DNA of 64,000 bases from DTKD01 sp964494345 (GTDB lineage: Bacteria > Armatimonadota > UBA5829): NCBI GenBank assembly GCA_964494345.1, contig CAZBSI010000003.1, positions 310,001-374,000 on the forward strand, in the 5' to 3' direction. The translations under genes were made by a program, and so were the position numbers. Shown here in pieces: positions 25,968-34,772 of this stretch (the first letter of the stretch is position 1; each line of letters opens with the position of its first letter). A model generated the notes under the pieces. That model saw only the letters and a list, made by a program, of their open reading frames with translations, was not told where the DNA came from and did not search any database.

Positions 25968-28802
25968 TTACTTCGCAGCCCCGACGACTGCATCGAAGTT
26001 GATCTCTTTGACTTTGATATTCGAACCCTCCGGCACGGCGTTCTTCATCTTCTCCACTTCGTCTTTTTGTGCGGTGAAGTAGAAGACCTGTCGACCCTCT
26101 CTGCATATTTCGGCAATGGCCCTGGCGACCAGGGGCGCGCGATGGTCGTCGGTGGACGCCAGGGTTTCGTCGAAGAGCAGAGGCAGTTTGATGTTCTTAC
26201 CATCTTCCAAATGCTCAACGAAAGCAAGGCGGACGCACAGAAGAAGCTGAACCCGGGTGCCGTCGGAGAGTTCATCTACTTCCCTGGTATCCTTTTCAAA
26301 TTCGTCTCTGACCCTGAATCTGCCGTCGGCGAATAGAAGTTCATAGCGATTGTCTGTGACTTTCTTCAGGTAATAATTGGCCCGTTTGAGGACCTCCGGG
26401 TCGTCTTCCCTGCTCTTCTCTTCCACATAGTTCACGAGCGCATGCCCTACCATTGAAGCATAGGTATCGTCGCGATGCCTTCGGAGGTCAGAACGCGCAT
26501 CCATAACCTGAGCCAGGGCCTCTTCCAATTTGTGGCTCTTTTTGTCCTCATCTATCAGCGTTTTGATTTTGGTAATTTCCTCTTGAATTTCGCCGTATCT
26601 GCTGGCCACGCGGTGTTGATTGTCCTTTTCAGTTTCCAGTTGGTCTATGCGCAGAGACATAAGATGCTCAAGCGTGGCTTCTGTGTCCTTACTGGCAGAC
26701 CAGTCGGCTGTTTCAAGAGCGCCTAGCTGTTGTTGATATGATTCGCACAGGTTTCGGAGCTTTCTCGCCGACGTCTCCGCATTCGTTTGAGCTTTGTCTC
26801 TCTCTTTACTAGAGTTGCGATAGTCGCTCAGCAGTTCTAGAAGCTGTGAAAGGGTTTGCAGGTCGTCTTTTTGAACCTCGATGTTGTTAAATAGTTCATC
26901 GATTCTTGATTCGATCTGCTGTATTTTTTCACTCGCGTCGGCTTCGTCCTGCTCAGAACGCTTCAGGTCTCTGAGCGCATCTCGATATCTGGTTGCGCGA
27001 TCTTTGAGGTCTTTTATCATCCCATTAGCACTCTCGGAGTCTGCACAAGTCTCGGTTATATACGGCTTTGATGCGCCGTTTATCTCATCGATAAGCACAC
27101 TATAATCATTCTTCGCCGTTTTCAGAGCAGCCTCAGCCTTGCATTGCTCAGTGCGAGCATTACGCCAGTTTTTGATAGCTTCGGCCAAGAGCAACAGATT
27201 GGCCTCGTCGGCGCCGGGCGCTGCTCCCAGGTTTTTTCGGAGTAACTCTATTTGCTGGTCAATGGTTGTCTTTTCTTGATCCGCTTTATCTAGTGCGCTT
27301 TTGTTCTCGTTCAGTTTTGCCTGCAAGTCCCTGTCGTATTCGGCGAGACGCAGTTGTTCGCGAAGAGTGTTGAGCACGGCGAGGACTGACTTATTCGTCC
27401 AGGAATCAGGCTGCGGAAGACCGGAGCTTTGGTATTCCTTATGAGGTGATTTCGAATCAACTCTCACCCTTCGAATGGCGAACACACCAATGACACCGGT
27501 TATTATCATAAACCAGGCAGCCGGCACTGCTTGATCCGATATCGCAAGAATGACGGATATTGCGGCCGAGGCTATGAATATCCAGATGGGATACCCGGAG
27601 CGCTGAGCTGGCTTGTCGAGCCAATCGTGCAACCTAAAGATGCCAGTATTGAGAGATTCGGCGGTCGGAGCATTGCTCGCCTGGTTCGATAGTTTGCTTT
27701 TAAGCCAATTCTCGATTGATTTGAATGCGTCTATCGCCGCCCGGCACGCTCCAGCTTTCCTGGCTACTTCACTCTGCTGTGCCCAATTTGGGGTCTCAGT
27801 TATTTGCTCCAGTTGTTCATCGGTGACATCGTCGCCTATGTGTTTGCGGCTCTCAGAGACCACAGCAGCAGCCTCGTTGCACTGGGTTTGGAGATTACCG
27901 ATATTCCCTTGTTGACCGATGAGTGACCTCGCCCGCTCATCAAGGGTGTTTAGCACGCCGTCAGGCACGCCGCCGTCGGGCAGGTTGGTTTGCACGATGT
28001 CATTGGAACAACGCTTGATAGTCGCTCTGGCCTCTTCGAGTTTTGCGTTTTGAGTTGCCAGTTCGGCCTTAAACTCGTCGATGCGATCAGTCTCATCTCC
28101 CTTCAACTTTTGTATGCGTGGGTCGAAGGAATCGACTGCTGCTTGCTTATCAGCAAGTGTGTCGCGGTTTTGGGCATAGTCAATGGCGGCTTCTAAAATC
28201 TCTTCGTGTTTTGAGGCATCGTCTGCTTCATTGAGTTCAGCCTGTAAATCACCCAACCGATTGGCAGCGTTGACATTTTCCAGGAGCGGTTTCCGAGCAT
28301 CTTCGAGAGTTTTGTTCGCCTTATCCAAAGCCTGCTTTTCATTGATTTTTGCACTCGGAATATTTCCTTTGAGTTTCAGTTCATCGGCGATCTTTTGCAG
28401 ATTATAGCCGCCAGCCATTTGAGTTTGGATCACCCGCACAAGGTCTGTTTGCTCATCGGTCGCGAGGTCCTTGAGAAGCAGATAATAGCATTTGCAAAAC
28501 TCGGCGTCGCAATTGACTGGAGAATCGACGGATTGCCCCTTAATATCATACTGCGCTTTGTCGGATTTAAGCTCTACTCTGTATTCGTTGTCTTCATGCT
28601 GGAATCTACCGGTGACCTGGTCACCTTTGTTTGCGGTAGCCGGCCATAACAACGACTGGATCGCTCTCGCCGCTGTGCTTTTTCCCGTAGCGTTGCGACC
28701 GTAGACCAGGTTCATATCCGCATCGCAGTTCTGCACGTTGAAGCCGCGGCCCTCAAATCCGGGCATTTTCTTTACAAACAGATCTTTAAACCATAGCTTC
28801 AT
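25968..28802 (-). CDS. YhaN/SbcC-like SMC-type ATPase
   Basis: A 944-residue ATPase with an N-terminal Walker A GRNATGKST (35-43), long coiled-coil arms, two hydrophobic helices near the middle (about 405-445, beginning GYPIWIFIASAAISVILA), and C-terminal signature LSDGTRVQLLL with Walker B LPLLFDETLAST. The mid-arm membrane pair replaces the zinc hook of SbcC/Rad50 and is typical of Bacillus YhaN-like proteins. It begins 1 bp after the stop of the phosphoesterase gene, its expected nuclease partner, so the pair should form an SbcCD-like, possibly membrane-tethered, DNA end-processing complex. Confidence 0.9.
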   Translation of the reverse strand: MKLWFKDLFVKKMPGFEGRGFNVQNCDADMNLVYGRNATGKSTAARAIQSLLWPATANKGDQVTGRFQHEDNEYRVELKSDKAQYDIKGQSVDSPVNCDAEFCKCYYLLLKDLATDEQTDLVRVIQTQMAGGYNLQKIADELKLKGNIPSAKINEKQALDKANKTLEDARKPLLENVNAANRLGDLQAELNEADDASKHEEILEAAIDYAQNRDTLADKQAAVDSFDPRIQKLKGDETDRIDEFKAELATQNAKLEEARATIKRCSNDIVQTNLPDGGVPDGVLNTLDERARSLIGQQGNIGNLQTQCNEAAAVVSESRKHIGDDVTDEQLEQITETPNWAQQSEVARKAGACRAAIDAFKSIENWLKSKLSNQASNAPTAESLNTGIFRLHDWLDKPAQRSGYPIWIFIASAAISVILAISDQAVPAAWFMIITGVIGVFAIRRVRVDSKSPHKEYQSSGLPQPDSWTNKSVLAVLNTLREQLRLAEYDRDLQAKLNENKSALDKADQEKTTIDQQIELLRKNLGAAPGADEANLLLLAEAIKNWRNARTEQCKAEAALKTAKNDYSVLIDEINGASKPYITETCADSESANGMIKDLKDRATRYRDALRDLKRSEQDEADASEKIQQIESRIDELFNNIEVQKDDLQTLSQLLELLSDYRNSSKERDKAQTNAETSARKLRNLCESYQQQLGALETADWSASKDTEATLEHLMSLRIDQLETEKDNQHRVASRYGEIQEEITKIKTLIDEDKKSHKLEEALAQVMDARSDLRRHRDDTYASMVGHALVNYVEEKSREDDPEVLKRANYYLKKVTDNRYELLFADGRFRVRDEFEKDTREVDELSDGTRVQLLLCVRLAFVEHLEDGKNIKLPLLFDETLASTDDHRAPLVARAIAEICREGRQVFYFTAQKDEVEKMKNAVPEGSNIKVKEINFDAVVGAAK

Positions 28803-28803
28803 T

Positions 28804-30069
28804 TTAAGAATCCGCCTCCATCATTTTGTTGAGCAACTGCAGGCACTGAGCTTTTATCACCGCTATCGCGGCGTCCGGATTCGGCATGTCGTCGTCCGGG
28901 TTTTCAGTTATGTCTTTCTTGACCGAATCATAAGCAGTAGATTTGTAGGCGCTAATCATCTGCTTTTCAGCGTCTTTCAGCAGTTTAGGATGGTCTTGAG
29001 CGAATGTGCCGTCCTCTATCGACAGCAGCAAGCGCGCTGCTACCGCCTTCGCTCCCTTGCCTTGTGCCAGCGAATGCAGATCAATGGTAGGAGTGGTCGA
29101 TATATCAAGTTTATCAATGCACAGGTCGGAAGAACGTAAATTCTTTAACTGGGCTTTGATATCATTGATCTCATCCTGAGCATCAGTGGAACCTGTGATA
29201 TTGACCCTGGCGGAGACGATTTTTGCACCGGTATCTTCCTTCGCATCAGAAGAACGTTTATAGACCTCGTTAATTATCTGAGTTCTGAAATCGGCGGTTT
29301 CCCAACCGGTGACGTCGATATCGAACTTGCAATACTTCACAGTCGAGGTCTTGAGTTGGCGCGGCTCCGAGACGATGCCGCCTTCTATGTCCACTACCCA
29401 GGGGCCGTGGTCGCCGCTCTCCCCTGGATCCATCGCCTGCAGGGAACCTGGGTTTAGCACTGGTGTGCCAGAGTCGTTATAGTATTTAGGAGCATGGATG
29501 TGGCCTGTCAGCCAGAAGCATATCCCGCTTTGATTTTTGAGGTATCTAAGCGGCGCCGGCACATACTTAGTGTCAGAGGAATCGATGTCGCAATGCAGCA
29601 GGCCGATGGTAGGTATGCCCGACTTATCAATCCGAATATCCGAGAGAGGATTTTGAGCGTGCCACTCTGTGGGAAATGACCAACCGAAAACGCGAAGCTT
29701 CTCGCCGTTGCGCTCTATGATCATGTCCTCCCACTGGCCGCCCTCTCCAAGCAGATGGATGTATTCGCCACTCTGCCCTTTAAGAAATTGCGGGAGCGCG
29801 TTAAAGTCGTGGTTGCCGGCTACTGCGCAGACGTGGATATTCCGCTCTGCCAGCTTCTTCAGACCGGCCTCCAATGGCCCAGCGGCTTCGAAGAACTGGT
29901 TGTCCTTGTTGATAACATCCCCGCTGAGCAAAACCACGTCGGCTTTTTCTTCAATCGCCAAATCGACCGCCCGCAGCCAAGCCTCGGCGCAGGAGTGCTC
30001 CTTAGAGTCATCGGGCAAACACGATGAGCGCCTGCCGATATGCAGATCGCCTGTGCAAAACAGTTTCAT
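28804..30069 (-). CDS. SbcD/YhaO-like metallophosphoesterase (DNA exonuclease subunit)
   Basis: A 421-residue calcineurin-type phosphoesterase. Metal motifs are in order: CTGDLHIGR, LLSGDVINKD, AVAGNHDF, LLHCDI and TGHIHAP. The C-terminal third (about 250-421) is a helical, charged region that likely docks on the ATPase. The ATG at 30069 is preceded by AGAGGGTGG and gives MKLFCTGDLHIG, the usual N terminus for the family; an upstream in-frame Met adds 11 unlikely residues. It is co-transcribed with the downstream YhaN-like ATPase. Confidence 0.9.
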   Translation of the reverse strand: MKLFCTGDLHIGRRSSCLPDDSKEHSCAEAWLRAVDLAIEEKADVVLLSGDVINKDNQFFEAAGPLEAGLKKLAERNIHVCAVAGNHDFNALPQFLKGQSGEYIHLLGEGGQWEDMIIERNGEKLRVFGWSFPTEWHAQNPLSDIRIDKSGIPTIGLLHCDIDSSDTKYVPAPLRYLKNQSGICFWLTGHIHAPKYYNDSGTPVLNPGSLQAMDPGESGDHGPWVVDIEGGIVSEPRQLKTSTVKYCKFDIDVTGWETADFRTQIINEVYKRSSDAKEDTGAKIVSARVNITGSTDAQDEINDIKAQLKNLRSSDLCIDKLDISTTPTIDLHSLAQGKGAKAVAARLLLSIEDGTFAQDHPKLLKDAEKQMISAYKSTAYDSVKKDITENPDDDMPNPDAAIAVIKAQCLQLLNKMMEADS

Positions 30070-30177
30070 TCGACCACCCTCTTTCTGATATTTATATGTC
30101 AACGCAGGAGGCGTTGGTTGGTCATATAATTCATTGAAACGTCAGTCGAAAAGAATTATTTCTGTCGACGTGTTTTA

Positions 30178-30207
30178 TTGACACTGCGAGCGCGATGCTG
30201 TTATAAT
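30178..30207 (+). promoter_or_regulatory. Promoter for tRNA-Leu
   Basis: TTGACA (30178-30183) and TATAAT (30202-30207) are separated by 18 bp. The tRNA begins 19 bp after the -10 element. Both hexamers are perfect consensus matches. Confidence 0.85.
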
Positions 30208-30226
30208 TGGGGTCGCTATTGAGTGT

Positions 30227-30312
30227 GCCGAAGTGGCGGAATGGCAGACGCGCGTGGTTCAGGACCACGTGTCCGCAAGGACATGAGGGTTCAACTCCCT
30301 CCTTCGGCACCA
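30227..30312 (+). tRNA. tRNA-Leu (anticodon CAG)
   Basis: An 86-nt type II tRNA with CCA encoded. The acceptor arms GCCGAAG and CTTCGGC pair perfectly. The anticodon stem CGTGG/CCACG encloses the loop TTCAGGA with anticodon CAG. The long variable arm is TGTCC-GCAA-GGACA, and the T arm is GAGGG-TTCAACT-CCCTC. It reads CUG leucine codons. It stands alone and converges with deoB. Confidence 0.98.
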
Positions 30313-30334
30313 TCCTCTTTTGAACTGCAATTCC

Positions 30335-31534
30335 TCATACCAGATCACCCACATTGTCGCCGGATTTCAGCAGGTTAGCAAAACTCTCGCCGCATCCGAG
30401 GTCTTTTATATTCAGCAATTCGCATAAAGTCGCCGCCAGATCGCAAAAGCTGGCTCTGGTTCCAAGATTTATTCCAGCAGCTATCTTTTCGCCGCAGGCA
30501 ATTACCGGCACATACTCGCGTGTGTGGTCGGTGCCGGGGATGGTGGGGTCGCAACCGTGGTCGGCCGTGATTATTAGAACGTCATCTTCTCGAAGTTCGG
30601 AGATAATTTTCGGCAGTTGGCGGTCGAAGTCGTTTAAGGCGTGGGCATAACCTGCAATATCGTTGCGATGGCCGTAAAGCGAATCGAAATCGACCAGGTT
30701 AGTAAAGATCAGATCGCCTCTGCCGCTTTTGATTGCAGATATGGTAGCGTTGATGCCGTCCTGGTTGCCGCTGGTGTGAATCGACTCAGTAATGCCACAA
30801 CCGGAGAAGATATCCTCGATTTTGCCGATGGCTGTCACCTCGCCGCCGGATTTGGTTATAAGATCGAGAAGCGTCTCTTTATGAGGCGGCAAGGCGTAGT
30901 CACGACGGCCTGACGTGCGGGTGTAGTTGCCGGATGATCCGATAAACGGACGCGCTATCACGCGTTGGATGTTGTGTGGCTCAACGAGAATCGAGCGGGC
31001 GATTTCGCACATTTGATAGAGTTCTTCGAGTGCGATAACCTCTTCGTGGCAAGCTATTTGGAATACACTGTCAACGGATGTATATACTATTGGCCTGCCT
31101 GTCCGCACGTGTGCGTCGCCAAGCTCCTTAATGATCTCAGTGCCTGACGCGGCCTTGTTGCCGAGGGTCTTTCGGCCGATTTGGGACTCGAATTGATGGA
31201 TAATCTCATCTGGGAAGCCGTTTGGGTAGGTGGGAAACGGGCGATCGGTGATGACGCCCATCAGTTCCCAGTGCCCAGCAGCGGTGTCTTTGCCGATGGA
31301 TAACTCCGCCATTTTGCCGTAGCAACCGGATGGGGATTTGACCGGCCCCACACCGGAGATTGGAATTATGTTGCCTAAACCCATATTTGCCAGATTCGGC
31401 AGGGCGAGAAAATCGACGGATTCGGCGATGTGCGCGAGGGTATTGGCGTCGGAGTCGCCGTAATCTGCTGCGTCGGGTAGCTCACCGACGCCAACTGAGT
31501 CTAAAACGACAACTATTGCGCGATTTATAGTCAT
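30335..31534 (-). CDS. deoB: Phosphopentomutase
   Basis: Interconverts ribose or deoxyribose 1- and 5-phosphates in nucleoside salvage. The 399-residue alkaline-phosphatase-superfamily protein has the N-terminal metal motif VVLDSVGVGELPDAADYGD, GHWELMG, and the metal-binding ITADHGCDPTIPGTDHTREYVP. The ATG overlaps the stop of the upstream xer gene as ATGA, so the two are translationally coupled. This xer-deoB arrangement is also known from Firmicutes. Confidence 0.96.
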   Translation of the reverse strand: MTINRAIVVVLDSVGVGELPDAADYGDSDANTLAHIAESVDFLALPNLANMGLGNIIPISGVGPVKSPSGCYGKMAELSIGKDTAAGHWELMGVITDRPFPTYPNGFPDEIIHQFESQIGRKTLGNKAASGTEIIKELGDAHVRTGRPIVYTSVDSVFQIACHEEVIALEELYQMCEIARSILVEPHNIQRVIARPFIGSSGNYTRTSGRRDYALPPHKETLLDLITKSGGEVTAIGKIEDIFSGCGITESIHTSGNQDGINATISAIKSGRGDLIFTNLVDFDSLYGHRNDIAGYAHALNDFDRQLPKIISELREDDVLIITADHGCDPTIPGTDHTREYVPVIACGEKIAAGINLGTRASFCDLAATLCELLNIKDLGCGESFANLLKSGDNVGDLV

Positions 31535-32421
31535 GCCCTGGGATGGCTCTCCTTGTATACCTCTCTTAAATGGTCACGGGAGACGTGGGTGTAAACTTCC
31601 GTTATAGCAATTGTCGAATGGCCGAGCATCTCCTGCAGGCTGCGCAAATCGGCACCGCGCTCAAGCAGATGAGTCGCGAAGCTGTGGCGCAGCATATGGG
31701 GGCTTATCGGTCGATCAATGCCAGCTATTGCTGTGTATTTTTTTATAATATTCCAAAAAGCCACGCGCGACATCGGCTTGCCGAATCTACTGAGGAACAG
31801 ATATTCTGACCTCTCTGATTTGGCAAATTCTCCTCGTGAGTGCAGGGTATATTTTTCGATGAACAGCCCTGCGACCTCGCCAATCGGCACCACGCGCTCC
31901 TTGTTGCCCTTGCCGATACAGCGCACGAATCCCATTTTGAGGTTGACATCCGCAGTTTTTAATTTAACTAACTCTGAGACACGCAGGCCGGTCGCATAGA
32001 GGGTCTCCAGCATAGCGCGATCCCGAAGGCCGGTTTTGTCAGAAACCAAAGGGGCCTGCAACAGACGAGATATTTCGTCAACTGTAAGAAATTTCGGAAG
32101 CTGCTGGGTCGGCAGCGCTGAAGGTATTGCGACAAGGCAGGATTGACTGGCCAACTCCTCCGAAGCCAGATATTTGATGAAACACCGCACTGCAGTCAGC
32201 TTTCGAGCCATTGAAGTTGGCTTTAGATCGGCTTTGACCAGGCGACTCTGAAAACCCAGCAGCGTGGCTTCGTCTATCTGCGCAGGCTCGGTTATGTCGA
32301 TTTCTGCCAGATATTCGGCGAATTGGGACAAATCGCGACCGTAGGCTGCCAATGTGTTGTTGGACAAGCCACGCTCTACGGCTGCATAGTCGAGAAATAC
32401 TTGTATAAGTTTATCTATCAT
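31531..32421 (-). CDS. xerD: XerC/XerD-type tyrosine recombinase
   Basis: A 296-residue site-specific recombinase with the N-terminal SAM-like core-binding domain (1-100) and C-terminal catalytic domain. Catalytic residues are complete: R147 (ATGLRVSEL), K171, H242 and R245 (HMLRHSFATHLL), H268 (LGHST) and nucleophile Y277 (VYTHV). Size and context (4-bp overlaps with deoB and the glycosyltransferase) point to the chromosome dimer resolution enzyme, not a mobile element integrase. Only one Xer is in this window, so the choice between xerC and xerD is uncertain. Confidence 0.92.
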   Translation of the reverse strand: MIDKLIQVFLDYAAVERGLSNNTLAAYGRDLSQFAEYLAEIDITEPAQIDEATLLGFQSRLVKADLKPTSMARKLTAVRCFIKYLASEELASQSCLVAIPSALPTQQLPKFLTVDEISRLLQAPLVSDKTGLRDRAMLETLYATGLRVSELVKLKTADVNLKMGFVRCIGKGNKERVVPIGEVAGLFIEKYTLHSRGEFAKSERSEYLFLSRFGKPMSRVAFWNIIKKYTAIAGIDRPISPHMLRHSFATHLLERGADLRSLQEMLGHSTIAITEVYTHVSRDHLREVYKESHPRA

Positions 32422-34025
32422 TTCTTGCGCTCATATATACAAATTGTCGGCGCTGGATAGCGCATATCGTGAGGCAGTGACCGCGTCGAGCCAAAACTTA
32501 TGCCCAAAATACTAAGTCTGCTTTGAAACGTGCGCCGGGTGTAGTTGCGGTTTAGGAGGTGCTGAATGTCGACGATTCTCTGCACTTCTTTTCGCTGTTC
32601 GGGAGTCAGAGATTCTGAGTGTTTGGCGGCGCGTATGGCATCGTCTACCTCGAAATCGGATACAACCCACCATTTTCTGGTACGATATTGCTTGTGACGT
32701 GCCAGTTCCAGATGATATGGGGCTTTGCGCATTTCTCGCTCGCGCTGGGCCAATGTTCCAAAGCCCGTGTTGGCCGAATAAGGCGGTGAGTAGAACCACG
32801 GCACCTCTATCAGGCCGATGCCGCTGCCTTTAGGTATGTTTGCAGTTATCCACTGCTCTGCACGATTCCTGGGATCGGGGATAACAAAGAGCCGATCGAG
32901 TGCAAGTGTGTATAATAATGTGCCGGCAACTATAACACCAAAGACACCGACCCACGCCCATCTGATGCGTCTTGGCAACCTCATACAGAGGTCACAGACC
33001 AGCCATGCTATTAAGATCGCGGCGGCGGGCAGCAGTAAAATGGCGTATCTTGCGAACCTCACCTGGGAGGTCGATATCATCGCGTAGTACGGTACCGCGA
33101 ATGCCAGAATGGTCAGCGCTTTGTTGCCGCTTCTCACAAGCCCGTAGATAGCAGAGGCCACAAATAATATTGCAAAGCCAGGTCCCAGGCCGTACCAAAG
33201 CGAGGATTTGAATGTATAAAGGAGGCCGTTACCCGTAGCCGCAAAGACCAGACCGTGGCCGGAGGCTGCGTGTCGAAGCTCGTAAGTGAAGCCTTGCGCA
33301 AACTCCCGTGTTGTTAACAATACAGCCGGGGTGCTGATTATGAAAGCTGCAAGGGCCACACCGATGGCAGCTAGAAGCCTTCTGACACCGGCTTTGTGGT
33401 CTCTGCTGCCCAGGAAATGAGCGGCTATCAGCGACAGAACCACGATTCCCGCATTGTATTTTGTGCCCGCAGCAAGGCCAGTCATAACCCCGCAGAGAAG
33501 ATAATCTCGCCATAAACCTCTGTTGAGAACCTGCAAAGCGAAACCCAGCGCGGCCGCGACGAACACTGTAGCCGACACATCGACTGTGGCGAAATGCGAA
33601 TGCTGGACGTGCAATGGGGCGATGCAGAGAATTGCAGCAGCGATAATTCCCTGCCAAAGTCCCCAACACTGCTTTGCTGCCCAATATACGACCCAAACCG
33701 CCGCGACGCCCATTAGTGCGCTTACGACACGCGCGGTAAGATACAAATCGTGCAGGCTCTGCGATAACCCCAATGCCGCCGCAATCGCAACAGCAAAAGA
33801 TGCGAGGTAAATAAACAGGGATGGATAATTGTAAAGCCGCGGCAACCCCGTTACAAGCACAGAACCGACCGCGCCGAGAATAAGAAATTCGTCGGGATGA
33901 TAGGAATAGGAACGCAACGAGTCTGGTAGCCCCCACCCCAGACCCCAGAACCTTAATGCTGCAGATATAAGCAATATCCCCAGCAAAGGCATTCTTTGGC
34001 GCCATGCAGATGAATCAAGCAGCAT
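32418..34025 (-). CDS. GT39-type membrane glycosyltransferase
   Basis: A 535-residue integral membrane protein with about ten to twelve helices and the family's first extracytoplasmic acidic motif, SYHPDEFLIL. It fits the dolichyl-phosphate-mannose or ArnT-like (PMT_2) superfamily, which transfers sugars from lipid-linked donors. The C-terminal 120 residues are soluble. AGGAG precedes the ATG. It overlaps xerD by 4 bp. The donor and acceptor are unknown; glycan or protein modification in the envelope is inferred. Confidence 0.85.
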   Translation of the reverse strand: MLLDSSAWRQRMPLLGILLISAALRFWGLGWGLPDSLRSYSYHPDEFLILGAVGSVLVTGLPRLYNYPSLFIYLASFAVAIAAALGLSQSLHDLYLTARVVSALMGVAAVWVVYWAAKQCWGLWQGIIAAAILCIAPLHVQHSHFATVDVSATVFVAAALGFALQVLNRGLWRDYLLCGVMTGLAAGTKYNAGIVVLSLIAAHFLGSRDHKAGVRRLLAAIGVALAAFIISTPAVLLTTREFAQGFTYELRHAASGHGLVFAATGNGLLYTFKSSLWYGLGPGFAILFVASAIYGLVRSGNKALTILAFAVPYYAMISTSQVRFARYAILLLPAAAILIAWLVCDLCMRLPRRIRWAWVGVFGVIVAGTLLYTLALDRLFVIPDPRNRAEQWITANIPKGSGIGLIEVPWFYSPPYSANTGFGTLAQREREMRKAPYHLELARHKQYRTRKWWVVSDFEVDDAIRAAKHSESLTPEQRKEVQRIVDIQHLLNRNYTRRTFQSRLSILGISFGSTRSLPHDMRYPAPTICIYERKK

Positions 34026-34067
34026 TCCAACTCCTTGTTGGTGAAAGGGGGAACAGGCAGGCTATTT

Positions 34068-34772
34068 TTATGCTACCCTGGCCAGTTCCGGTACCGGCTC
34101 GAACCCCTCTCCAAGTACCTGTAGAAACGCATCGACTACCATCGGGTCGTATTTGGTGCCCGAGCCAGCCCGAATTTCTTCCAGGGCACGACGCAGGCTC
34201 ATCGGCTTGGAATGATACGGCCGCTGCGAGGTCATCGCATCGTAGTCGGATGTAACCGCAAGAATCCGACTGCCGAGGGGAATCTGCTCGCCCTTGAGGT
34301 TGTCAGGGTAGCCAGACCCATCCCAGCATTCGTGGTGGTGGCGCACATAATCGGCTGTATCTGCCAAAAACGGAACCTCCGCCACCATATCTGCCCCTAA
34401 CAGGCTATGTGCTTTCACGGTCTCCCATTCCTGCGGGGTTAGCTGGCTGGTTTTTGCGAGTATCGCCTGCGGGATAATAGCCTTGCCGATATCTCGAAGC
34501 AAAGCTGCATATTCGATTCTTTCCAGCTCTTTTCCGTCGACACCTAGTATTCGAGCAACCCTCACGGTAAGCTCGGCGATTCGTCGAGCGTGGCCGACCG
34601 TGCCGGAGTCTTTGGTTTCAACGGCAGCCGCCAACGCTGTTATCGACTTAACGTATGCTTTTTTCATCTTGGCAGGCAGCATTACTCTGGATACATACAT
34701 TCCGATTCCAGACATTGATATCGCCGCCAGCGACACCGTTGCCACCCCAGGGTCTAATACTTCAGCAAGCAT
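34068..34772 (-). CDS. HD-GYP-like protein with HD-to-RD substitution
   Basis: A 234-residue protein with one N-terminal hydrophobic segment and an HD-GYP domain from about residue 45. It keeps H61 (GHARRIAEL), HSLLGADMV, VRHHHECWDGSGYP and AVTSDYDAMTSQRPY. The catalytic doublet HD is R93-D94 (ALLRDIGKAIIP); the codon read from the DNA is CGA. Canonical HD-GYP enzymes hydrolyse cyclic di-GMP, so this one may be inactive or altered. The ATG at 34772 overlaps the upstream HD-GYP gene by 11 bp. An alternative start further upstream lies wholly inside that gene. Confidence 0.85.
   Translation of the reverse strand: MLAEVLDPGVATVSLAAISMSGIGMYVSRVMLPAKMKKAYVKSITALAAAVETKDSGTVGHARRIAELTVRVARILGVDGKELERIEYAALLRDIGKAIIPQAILAKTSQLTPQEWETVKAHSLLGADMVAEVPFLADTADYVRHHHECWDGSGYPDNLKGEQIPLGSRILAVTSDYDAMTSQRPYHSKPMSLRRALEEIRAGSGTKYDPMVVDAFLQVLGEGFEPVPELARVA

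Noticed and set aside
31531..32421. Tyrosine recombinase near a tRNA as evidence of an integrated element
   Set aside because: Catalytic motifs, size and 4-bp overlaps with deoB and the glycosyltransferase indicate a housekeeping Xer protein; no attachment repeats were seen.
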